Source of the DNA: Eubacterium sp. | GTDB taxonomy: Bacteria; Bacillota_A; Clostridia; Lachnospirales; Lachnospiraceae | Direction of reading: 5' to 3' | Length of the DNA stretch: 13,701 bases | Assembly: GCA_023663915.1 (NCBI GenBank) | Contig: JAMPGN010000107.1 | Location: forward strand, 1-13,701 | Shown here: positions 1 to 5,653 of the stretch, in pieces | Layout of the letters: each line of letters opens with the position of its first letter | Position numbering within the stretch: position 1 is the stretch's first letter | Program-made: the position numbers and the translations under genes | Notes under the pieces: generated by a model | Seen by the model: only the letters and a program-made list of their open reading frames with translations | Database searches by the model: none | Told to the model about the DNA's origin: nothing

Positions 1-44
1 TGACGGAGTCAGAGTCCGTTGCCTTACCGTTTGGCGATAGCCCA
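1..44 (-). tRNA. tRNA-Gln (anticodon CUG), 5' part, cut by window edge
   Basis: The minus strand from 44 down to 1 reads as the 5' part of a glutamine tRNA. It begins with TGGGCTATCGCC, an acceptor strand and D-stem start like that of bacterial tRNA-Gln with its unusual U1. A D-loop with GGTAAGGC follows, then an anticodon stem ACGGA/TCCGT enclosing the loop CTCTGAC. The anticodon CUG sits at 12-10, decoding CAG. The variable region, T arm and 3' acceptor lie beyond position 1, so this is truncation by the window rather than a pseudogene. It lies downstream of and co-oriented with glnN, with its own promoter. Confidence 0.9.
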
Positions 45-57
45 TCAACAATTAACG

Positions 58-86
58 ATTATAAAGGATATTATGTCTTTTTGCAA
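58..86 (-). promoter_or_regulatory. sigma-A promoter of the tRNA-Gln gene
   Basis: On the minus strand, TTGCAA (86-81) is followed by a 17-bp spacer and a perfect TATAAT (63-58). Transcription would start near position 51, about seven bases before the mature tRNA 5' end, which is typical of a stable RNA promoter. Confidence 0.8.
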
Positions 87-146
87 GCCTTTTTATTAAA
101 TTTTTATCAAAATCTTGCCAAAATTTTTTCCTTCTTCTTTATTTAT

Positions 147-177
147 GGGACAGACAGAATAGCATTCCGTCCGTCCC
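147..177 (-). terminator. strong hairpin after glnN, probable terminator
   Basis: A 14-bp stem (two G-U pairs on the minus-strand RNA) with a 3-nt loop begins 26 bases after the glnN stop codon. It separates glnN from the tRNA promoter. On neither strand is it followed by a run of T (the minus strand continues ATAAATAAAG). It is therefore an atypical intrinsic terminator and could instead be a 3'-end protecting or processing hairpin. Confidence 0.5.
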
Positions 178-202
178 AAATATTAAAGAAAATATTTTAT
201 AA

Positions 203-2314
203 CTAAATTTCAAACATCAGCTCGCCGTATGTAGGAATCGGCCAGATGTTCTTATCGACAATCATCTCAAGTTTATCCGCCGGTGCGCGCAGTTCGGCCA
301 TGACAGCTTTGACGGTATCTTTATAGAAGAACGCCTGCTCTTTCACGTCTTCCATGGCGGACGCTTCTTTCTCTACTTCCTCAAGTTTCTTGAGCGCCGT
401 CTGCATAGCTGCCAGATTTGCGCTTACTTCTCTCAGAAGCTCTACCTGCACGGATACATCTGCTCCCGCTTCTTTTACCGCATTCACGGTATCCGCCAGT
501 GCCTTGGAATACTTAATAACCGCAGGTATAATCTGCTTGCCTGCCATATCAATCATGGCAAGAGCCTCGATATTGATCGTCTTTGCGTAAGTCTCGTAAA
601 TGATCTCCTCGCGGGACTCTAACTCGACTTTAGTAAAGATGCCAAACTTTTCAAACAGCTTAACCGCTTTATCCGTGGTGAGCGTCTTCGCCGCCTCGAT
701 CATGGACTTGATGTTCGGCAGTCCTCTCCTCTCGGCTTCCTCCACCCACTCCGGCGCATAGCCATTTCCGTTGAAGACAATTTTGTGATGCGCAGTCATA
801 TATTCTTTGATAAGATTGTGAATCGCGAGTTCGAGATTATCCGCTTTCTCCAGTCTGTCCGCCGCCTCGCAGAATGCCTCTGCAACAATGGCATTCAGCG
901 TCGTGTTCGGGCTTGCGATGGAATCCGCTGAACCAACCATACGGAACTCAAATTTATTGCCCGTAAATGCAAAAGGTGAAGTCCTGTTCCGGTCGGTAGC
1001 GTCTTTCTGGAAATCAGGCAGTGTCTTCACGCCCGTGAGGAGTATGCCGCCTTCTTTCACGCTGGTAGCCTCGCCCGTCTCGATCAACTGGCTCACCACA
1101 TCCTCAAGCTGCTCCCCCAGGAAAATGGAGATGATCGCCGGCGGTGCCTCGTTCGCGCCGAGTCTGTGATCGTTGCCTACATCGGATGCCGATTGTCTGA
1201 GCAGGTCTGCATGGGTATCTACCGCTTTCATGATGCAAGCGAGCACCAGAAGGAACTGTATGTTCTCGTTCGGCGTATCGCCCGGATCGAGAAGATTCAC
1301 GCCGTTATCCGTCGTGATCGACCAGTTATCATGCTTCCCGGAACCATTCACGCCCGCATACGGCTTCTCATGCAGTAAGCATCTCATGCCATGACGAATC
1401 GCCACTCTCTTCATTGTTTCCATCACCAACTGGTTATGGTCTACTGCGATGTTTGCCGTCTCATAGATCGGCGCAAGTTCGTGCTGTGCTGGAGCTACTT
1501 CGTTGTGCTGTGTCTTGGCGGTAACGCCTAGTTTCCATAGTTCCTCATTCAAATCTTTCATGTATGCGCCAACGCGCTCCTTGATGACGCCAAAGTAATG
1601 GTCTTCCATCTCCTGCCCTTTCGGTGCGGGTGCGCCGAACAGGGTACGCCCTGCAAACATCAAGTCTGTTCTCTGCAGGTAGAGTTTCTCATCCACTAAG
1701 AAATATTCCTGCTCCGGTCCTACCGAAGCCGTCACCTTGGTTGCCTCTGTGTTACCAAACAAGCGCACGATACGCAGTGCCTGCTCGCTCAATGCCTCCA
1801 TGGAACGCAAAAGTGGGGTCTTTTTATCTAACGCTTCTCCCGTATAAGAACAGAATGCGGTAGGAATACACAAAATCTTGCCACAGCCGGACTCTTTCAA
1901 AAATGCCGGAGAAGTCATATCCCATGCCGTATATCCTCTCGCCTCAAAAGTCGCACGAAGTCCGCCCGAAGGGAACGAAGAGGCATCCGGTTCTCCTTTG
2001 ATTAACTCCTTGCCGGAAAACTCCGTCAGCATGTGGCCCTCCGCATCAGGATGTGTCACAAATGCGTCGTGTTTCTCCGCCGTGATACCCGTAAGCGGTT
2101 GAAACCAGTGTGTATAATGCGTCGCGCCATTCTGCACCGCCCAGTCCTTCATTGCCTTAGCAACAACGTTCGCAAGATCCATGGACAGCTCGCCGCCCTC
2201 ATTCATGACCTTTACTACTTCTTTGTAAGCGCCTTTTGTCAGCCGCTCTCTCATTTTCGTGAGAGTAAAAAGATTTTTTGCAAAAATCTCTTCCACATTA
2301 AATACTTCGCTCAT
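203..2314 (-). CDS. glnN: glutamine synthetase type III (GlnN)
   Basis: Cytoplasmic ATP-dependent ligase that makes glutamine from glutamate and ammonia. The product is 703 residues, the size of GSIII enzymes and far longer than GSI or GSII. Visible family blocks include FPSGGLRATFEARG (about 114-127), GPEQEYF (199-205, metal-binding glutamates), NEVAPAQHE (271-279) and VNGSGKHDNWS (322-332, glutamate/ATP site). The reading frame stays open 27 codons further upstream, but those codons come from a repeat. The ATG at 2314 is chosen because GGAGGAGAT lies six bases before it. The gene has its own promoter near 2508-2536 and a long leader with terminator-like hairpins, so expression is probably controlled by attenuation. 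No GlnR-type operator was recognised. A tRNA-Gln gene follows. Confidence 0.96.
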   Translation of the reverse strand: MSEVFNVEEIFAKNLFTLTKMRERLTKGAYKEVVKVMNEGGELSMDLANVVAKAMKDWAVQNGATHYTHWFQPLTGITAEKHDAFVTHPDAEGHMLTEFSGKELIKGEPDASSFPSGGLRATFEARGYTAWDMTSPAFLKESGCGKILCIPTAFCSYTGEALDKKTPLLRSMEALSEQALRIVRLFGNTEATKVTASVGPEQEYFLVDEKLYLQRTDLMFAGRTLFGAPAPKGQEMEDHYFGVIKERVGAYMKDLNEELWKLGVTAKTQHNEVAPAQHELAPIYETANIAVDHNQLVMETMKRVAIRHGMRCLLHEKPYAGVNGSGKHDNWSITTDNGVNLLDPGDTPNENIQFLLVLACIMKAVDTHADLLRQSASDVGNDHRLGANEAPPAIISIFLGEQLEDVVSQLIETGEATSVKEGGILLTGVKTLPDFQKDATDRNRTSPFAFTGNKFEFRMVGSADSIASPNTTLNAIVAEAFCEAADRLEKADNLELAIHNLIKEYMTAHHKIVFNGNGYAPEWVEEAERRGLPNIKSMIEAAKTLTTDKAVKLFEKFGIFTKVELESREEIIYETYAKTINIEALAMIDMAGKQIIPAVIKYSKALADTVNAVKEAGADVSVQVELLREVSANLAAMQTALKKLEEVEKEASAMEDVKEQAFFYKDTVKAVMAELRAPADKLEMIVDKNIWPIPTYGELMFEI

Positions 2315-2320
2315 TTTTTC

Positions 2321-2329
2321 ATCTCCTCC
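2321..2329 (-). promoter_or_regulatory. ribosome binding site that fixes the glnN start
   Basis: GGAGGAGAT, six bases before the ATG at 2314. It rules out the longer in-frame start at 2395, which has no such site and lies inside the repeat. Confidence 0.85.
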
Positions 2330-2353
2330 ATTCTGCACCTGCTTGTACCTGTG

Positions 2354-2413
2354 CATAAAAAATCGAGCTACGCTCGATTGCGAGATTCGCTTCACGAACT
2401 CGAAATTTACATA
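2354..2413 (-). repeat. 60-bp two-hairpin repeat, copy A, in the glnN leader
   Basis: It matches 13602-13661 at 51 of 60 positions. In minus-strand order it contains a stem CGAGTTCG/CGAATCTCG with one bulged A (2402-2381), then a stem ATCGAGC/GCTCGAT with a 3-nt loop (2378-2362), then TTTTTT (2362-2357). The second hairpin plus T-run has the form of an intrinsic terminator. It lies 28 bases upstream of the glnN ribosome binding site. Confidence 0.8.
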
Positions 2414-2430
2414 GAAATTTCCTATAACAT

Positions 2431-2465
2431 AAAAAAATGCTCCAAAAATAAACCCTTTGGAACAT
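2431..2465 (-). terminator. intrinsic terminator inside the glnN 5' leader (candidate attenuator)
   Basis: Minus-strand RNA: ATGTTCCAAA (2465-2456), a 9-nt loop, then TTTGGAGCAT (2446-2437). This gives a 10-bp stem with one G-U pair, followed directly by seven T (2437-2431). It lies between the predicted promoter (2508-2536) and the glnN start (2314), so it would stop glnN transcription unless prevented. No reading frame ends just before it on this strand, which argues against its being the terminator of the preceding gene. Confidence 0.7.
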
Positions 2466-2497
2466 CATCGTTCAAGATACCTCTATGTAGGTTGTTG
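2457..2497 (-). promoter_or_regulatory. two hexaloop hairpins upstream of the leader terminator (candidate antiterminator)
   Basis: Two hairpins precede the terminator. The first has stem ACCT/AGGT closing a six-base loop ACATAG (2492-2479), with a possible outer CAA/TTG extension. The second has stem TTGAAC/GTTC(C)AA with a bulged C closing a six-base loop GATGAT (2475-2457). The 3' arm of the second hairpin is the same sequence as the 5' arm of the terminator, so the two structures exclude each other. This tandem-hexaloop layout is that of targets of ANTAR antiterminator proteins. The usual loop pattern (A at 1, G at 4) is only partly met: the first loop has A1 but U4, the second G1 and G4. 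Confidence 0.4.
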
Positions 2498-2507
2498 ACC
2501 CTTCTCT

Positions 2508-2536
2508 ACGATACATTACTTTCATAGAAAATGCAA
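2508..2536 (-). promoter_or_regulatory. sigma-A promoter for glnN
   Basis: On the minus strand, TTGCAT (2536-2531) is separated by 17 bp from TATCGT (2513-2508). The start would lie near 2501, giving a leader of about 185 nt before the glnN ATG. Confidence 0.55.
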
Positions 2537-2576
2537 GAGAAAATTTTGAAAAAATCTCCCTTTTTGGAAAATTGTC

Positions 2577-2765
2577 TTAAAGAACGCTGACTAATATAAC
2601 TACAATCATTACAACAATCATATGAAATATCCATGTCCACTTATTTCCTAAATTCATTGTATATCCAAAACCACTTCGCGGTCTCTTGATAATGATTCTT
2701 TTATCTTCTCTGTTGAAATATAATCTTCCAGTTAACCAGCCATCAGCTTGATTGCTTGATTTCAT
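2577..2765 (-). CDS. small DUF5808-like membrane protein
   Basis: A 62-residue protein. Residues 9-46 (GWLTGRLYFNREDKRIII...GFGYTMNLGNKWTW) resemble the DUF5808 domain: a G-x-x-Y-x-N-x-x-D pattern, a basic stretch, a G-x-G/x-T-x-N-x-G core and a closing Trp. A hydrophobic helix at about 46-62 makes a C-terminal membrane anchor, so the basic domain probably faces the cytoplasm. The function of this family is unknown to me. The start is set by AAAGGAG six bases before the ATG at 2765. An in-frame ATG at 2825, overlapping the stop of the U32 gene, would add 20 residues without a good ribosome site. It is the last gene of the run that starts at ireB. No clear terminator follows it before the glnN promoter. 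Confidence 0.75.
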   Translation of the reverse strand: MKSSNQADGWLTGRLYFNREDKRIIIKRPRSGFGYTMNLGNKWTWIFHMIVVMIVVILVSVL

Positions 2766-2771
2766 AAAGTT

Positions 2772-2778
2772 CTCCTTT
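2772..2778 (-). promoter_or_regulatory. ribosome binding site that fixes the DUF5808-like start
   Basis: AAAGGAG with six-base spacing to the ATG at 2765. The in-frame upstream ATG at 2825 lacks a comparable site. Confidence 0.75.
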
Positions 2779-2817
2779 GCAGCTTCTGATTTACATACTT
2801 GATTGTAACATATTTTC

Positions 2818-4065
2818 CTAGCCATGAGTTGTAAGGTTCTCCACCCGCAGAATATCATATCTGTCCGGCACACTCGACAGGCACACATCAATGACCTGCT
2901 TAGAATGCGGGCAGGACTCTATCGGCTCGCCCTGCTCATTGTACATCGCGAACACCTCAACCGGCACATTTGTCCCATTAGGTTTCATAATCTCGATGAA
3001 GTCACCCACGCAGAACTTATTGCGCTGCTCGATCCGGGCGCATGTCTGTCCGGCAGTCTGCACAATCTCCCCCACGATGCCAAGATAAGTATATTCACTC
3101 ACGTAAGTGCTGTTATCATAAATCTGCGTATTTTCATCGGGTCTGCCGAAATAAAATCCCGTTGTATACTGGCGATAAGTGCACTTGGCAATCTCCGCCT
3201 GATACCAGTTCATATTTGCGCGATATTTCTCCTCCGATTCCAGATAGTCGTCGATCGCCCTGCGATAGGTACGCGCCACCGTCGCCACATAGAGCGCGGT
3301 CTTCATTCTCCCCTCGATCTTGAAGCTATCTATCCCTGCATCAATCATTTCAGGAATATGCTCAATCATACACAGATCCTTCGAGTTAAAAATATAAGTT
3401 CCCCGCTCGTTCTCGTAAACAGGAAGATACTCTCCCGGACGCGTCTCCTCGACTACCGCATATTTCCACCGGCACGGATGGGTGCAGGCTCCGTGATTCG
3501 CTTCTCTGCCTGTAAAATAACTGCTAAGCAGACATCTGCCCGAATAAGAGATGCACATCGAACCATGAATGAAACTCTCGATCTCCAAACCATCGGGAAT
3601 CTGTTCACGAATCTCTTTGATCTCCCTAAGTGACAATTCCCGCGCGGAAACGACGCGTTTCGCCCCCTGCTCGTACCAGAAACGATAGGTCATGTAATTT
3701 GTGTTATTCGCTTGTGTAGATATATGGATATCAATTTCCGGACAAATCTCCTTTGCCATCATAAACATGCCGGGATCGGCAATAATCAGCGCATCGGGCT
3801 TTAATTCTTTCAGTTCATGGAAATAAGCCCTTGCGCCTTCCAAGTCGTAATTATGCGCCAGAATGTTCGCCGTCACATGCACGCGCACCCCGTATTCATG
3901 AGCAAAAGCAATCCCTGCCGCCATCTCTTCCGGCGTAAAATTCTTTGCCTTGGCGCGCAGACCAAACGCCTCGCCGCCGATATAGACCGCATCTGCCCCG
4001 AATATTACCGCTGTTTTCAACACTTCCAGACTGCCTGCCGGAATTAATAGCTCTGGTTTTTTCAT
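2818..4065 (-). CDS. U32 family protein, probable tRNA U34 5-hydroxylation protein (TrhP/YrrO-like)
   Basis: A 415-residue member of the peptidase U32 family. The N-terminal half follows the family's barrel pattern (LIPAGSLEVLKTAVIFGADAVYIGG, residues 7-31). The family signature ESFIHGSMCISYSGRCLLS is at 163-181. Cysteines 171, 178, 194 and 232 have spacing like the [4Fe-4S] ligands of the related UbiU, so an iron-sulfur cluster is likely. Despite the family name, TrhP proteins act in tRNA 5-hydroxyuridine formation from prephenate. The preceding gene is a TrmR-like methyltransferase, as in the B. subtilis yrrM-yrrN-yrrO group, which supports that role over proteolysis. Only one U32 gene is present here, where B. 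subtilis has two. The ATG at 4065 is preceded by AAAGGA. A collagenase-like protease role cannot be excluded from sequence alone. Confidence 0.88.
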   Translation of the reverse strand: MKKPELLIPAGSLEVLKTAVIFGADAVYIGGEAFGLRAKAKNFTPEEMAAGIAFAHEYGVRVHVTANILAHNYDLEGARAYFHELKELKPDALIIADPGMFMMAKEICPEIDIHISTQANNTNYMTYRFWYEQGAKRVVSARELSLREIKEIREQIPDGLEIESFIHGSMCISYSGRCLLSSYFTGREANHGACTHPCRWKYAVVEETRPGEYLPVYENERGTYIFNSKDLCMIEHIPEMIDAGIDSFKIEGRMKTALYVATVARTYRRAIDDYLESEEKYRANMNWYQAEIAKCTYRQYTTGFYFGRPDENTQIYDNSTYVSEYTYLGIVGEIVQTAGQTCARIEQRNKFCVGDFIEIMKPNGTNVPVEVFAMYNEQGEPIESCPHSKQVIDVCLSSVPDRYDILRVENLTTHG

Positions 4066-4136
4066 GCCTATATCCTTTCATAAAACATGACATAGCTGCA
4101 CTTAAGCTTCAGCCTTTACAACCATAGTGCGGCTTC

Positions 4137-4781
4137 CTATTTTTTGAAACTGATCGTCACGCCATCCCCCACCGGCAGAATCACCGTCTCCAAGTCCGGA
4201 TGGTGTTTCAATTCGTATAAATATTCCCTCATGCGGCTATGTATCGTGCGGTTTCTTCTCGTCACCGCAAACCGCGATTCTATGATATCCCCGTCCTGCA
4301 ATACATTGTCTGACAGCAGGATTCCGCCTTCCGAAAGCAGGCGCAGAACTTCCGGCAGGAAATGAATATACTGCCCCTTAGCCGCATCCATGAAGATCAG
4401 ATCATAGGTGCCTTCCAGACCTTTTAAAATATCTGCGGCGTCACCTTCTAGCAATGTGATCTTATCCTCTCTGCCTGCCCGCCTGAAATTTTCTTTTGCC
4501 ACCGGTATTCTTTTCTCATATTTCTCAATCGTCGTAATATGGCAGTTTTCCGGCGCGTACTCGCTCATCAGAAGCGCAGAAAAACCAACGGCGCATCCCA
4601 CCTCAAGAATCGAGGATGGTTTCCGCACCGCAAGCAGGAACTTCAAAAGGCTCTGCACCTGCGCACGGATAATGGGCACATTGGCTTTCTTCGCTTCGTT
4701 TTCTATTTCATTCAGGAAAGGGGCATTGCCGCCGTCGAGAGAATCAATAAATGCATTCATACGCTCGTCCGCTATCATCAC
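4137..4781 (-). CDS. trmR: class I SAM O-methyltransferase, probable tRNA 5-hydroxyuridine methyltransferase (TrmR/YrrM-like)
   Basis: A 214-residue methyltransferase of the O-methyltransferase family 3 fold. SAM motif I is ILEVGCAVGFSA (58-69), the acidic ribose contact is E86 in TTIEKYEKR, and the metal/catalytic residues are D132 (MDAAKG) and D158-N159 (LLSDNVL). TrmR converts 5-hydroxyuridine to 5-methoxyuridine at tRNA position 34. The order MltG-like, methyltransferase, U32 matches the B. subtilis yrrL-yrrM-yrrN/O neighbourhood, which is the main reason for this specific call. Translation probably begins at GTG 4781, seven bases after AAAGGA; the ATG immediately after it (4778) is the alternative. 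The gene starts 16 bases after the stop of the MltG-like gene. A caffeoyl-CoA-type small-molecule role is possible but less likely here. Confidence 0.88.
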   Translation of the reverse strand: MMIADERMNAFIDSLDGGNAPFLNEIENEAKKANVPIIRAQVQSLLKFLLAVRKPSSILEVGCAVGFSALLMSEYAPENCHITTIEKYEKRIPVAKENFRRAGREDKITLLEGDAADILKGLEGTYDLIFMDAAKGQYIHFLPEVLRLLSEGGILLSDNVLQDGDIIESRFAVTRRNRTIHSRMREYLYELKHHPDLETVILPVGDGVTISFKK

Positions 4782-4797
4782 AGTGCCATCCTTTCTA

Positions 4798-5187
4798 TCA
4801 CTCTTCCGTCTCTTCCTCGGATTCCGGTTTCACCGCAATCACCGCCAGCATCTCCTGCGCCGTCATGGAAGTATTCAAATCGTATACGCCCGGCTGGATA
4901 TTACCATGTTGCTCCGACAACAATTCCTGAATCATGAACAGTCTCCCGTCGCGGATCAATCCTTTTTCTTGAAGCATTTTCCCCACGTCCAAGGCGGACT
5001 CATTCCCTTCTATATAGACACTTATAATCCTGCCCTCCCCCATCGAGACGGGTTCTTCCGTGAATACGCGGTATCCGTAATCATACGCAGCCGTCGATCC
5101 CTTGAAAATATACATGATAATAAATGCAAATATCGCCACCTTGACAATGATCTGCACTGTCGATCCCACTATTTCTTTGATATTCAT
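4798..5187 (-). CDS. MltG-like protein lacking the catalytic domain
   Basis: A 129-residue membrane protein. A single transmembrane helix lies at about residues 11-32 (VQIIVKVAIFAFIIMYIF). An extracytoplasmic part follows that resembles the first domain of the endolytic transglycosylase MltG/YceG: ISVYIEGNESALDVGKMLQEKGLI, then an F and NIQPGVYDLNTSMTAQEMLAVI, corresponding to the family's G-x-Y-x-L block. Full MltG proteins run past 300 residues and carry the catalytic glutamate in a second domain that is absent here. The chain ends in an acidic tail and stop, with the next gene 16 bases on. It occupies the slot where B. subtilis has yrrL (mltG). It cannot cleave glycan by the MltG mechanism and may bind glycan or a partner. 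ATG 5187 sits 12 bases after AAGGA; ATG 5199 is the alternative. Confidence 0.82.
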   Translation of the reverse strand: MNIKEIVGSTVQIIVKVAIFAFIIMYIFKGSTAAYDYGYRVFTEEPVSMGEGRIISVYIEGNESALDVGKMLQEKGLIRDGRLFMIQELLSEQHGNIQPGVYDLNTSMTAQEMLAVIAVKPESEEETEE

Positions 5188-5223
5188 ATTTTTTATCATT
5201 CCTTTCCAAGGCGCAAACAATTT

Positions 5224-5249
5224 GTGAAAGATTTATCAAATTCTTTCAC
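5224..5249 (-). other. hairpin between the ylbF-family and MltG-like genes
   Basis: GTGAAAGA/TCTTTCAC is a perfect 8-bp stem that can extend by TTT/AAA across a bulged A. It lies in the 80-base gap between the two genes. No proper T-run follows on the minus strand (AAATTGTTTG), so it is a weak terminator at best and may mark an RNA processing or stabilising site inside the operon. Confidence 0.4.
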
Positions 5250-5267
5250 TTATCGCCTCCCCGCCCA

Positions 5268-5600
5268 TCACTCAAAGTCGATCTCCGCCGTGAGAAGCAC
5301 ATTGACTTCCTGCATCATTCTGCAGAACGCAAGTTCCGCCTGCAGGAAATCGTCCACTAGAGGATTCTCACAGAATTTTGCGTACTCCCGTCCAAATTCT
5401 TCTACCCGGTCAAACAAATCACCGCTGTCCGGCTCGTTCTGTAAGTCAAAATTCCGCTGCCTGTACTCATTAACTTTGTCGTACAGCTCCGGCTGCGTCT
5501 TGATTTTCTCCCTTTGAAGCAGATACTCTTTGTAGGTATCGGACTCCCGAATAATAGCCGCAAACTTTTTAGCAGCCTCCATTATTTCGCTGTCTGACAT
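5268..5600 (-). CDS. YlbF family regulator
   Basis: A 110-residue, highly charged, all-helical protein of the YlbF/YmcA family. The pattern is an N-terminal helix (MEAAKKFAAIIRESDTYKEY), a middle helix starting QPELYDKVNEYRQRNFDLQ, and a C-terminal AELAFCRMMQEVNVLL helix. In B. subtilis, YlbF and YmcA with YaaT form a cytoplasmic complex that affects competence, biofilm formation and sporulation and binds RNase Y to influence mRNA maturation. Lying directly after the RNase J gene (53-base gap), it fits a role in RNA processing here, though that is inference. The ATG at 5600 follows AAGGAGG by nine bases. YmcA-type cysteines for Fe-S binding are not evident (only two Cys, C77 and C93). Confidence 0.85.
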   Translation of the reverse strand: MSDSEIMEAAKKFAAIIRESDTYKEYLLQREKIKTQPELYDKVNEYRQRNFDLQNEPDSGDLFDRVEEFGREYAKFCENPLVDDFLQAELAFCRMMQEVNVLLTAEIDFE

Positions 5601-5653
5601 GTTGCTATTCCTCCTTAAGTATACAATATCAATATTCTCTTACCTTTGCGTTT

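Noticed and set aside
2315..2395. 27-codon N-terminal extension of GlnN
   Set aside because: The codons are translated repeat sequence, and the GGAGGAGAT site points to ATG 2314.
2396..2507. T-box or known glutamine riboswitch in the glnN leader
   Set aside because: No T-box specifier stem or conserved T-box sequence was found, and the conserved bases of the cyanobacterial glnA motif are absent. A GGACGGA string occurs only after the glnN stop, as part of a terminator-like hairpin.
2824..3633. Plus-strand open frame of 269 codons
   Set aside because: It is antisense to the U32 gene, with no recognisable motif and composition typical of a shadow frame.
4408..5517. Plus-strand open frame of 369 codons
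   Set aside because: It runs antisense across the TrmR-like, MltG-like and ylbF-family genes, all of which have recognisable family motifs and ribosome sites on the minus strand. Its translation is rich in Ser, Arg and His with no domain pattern.
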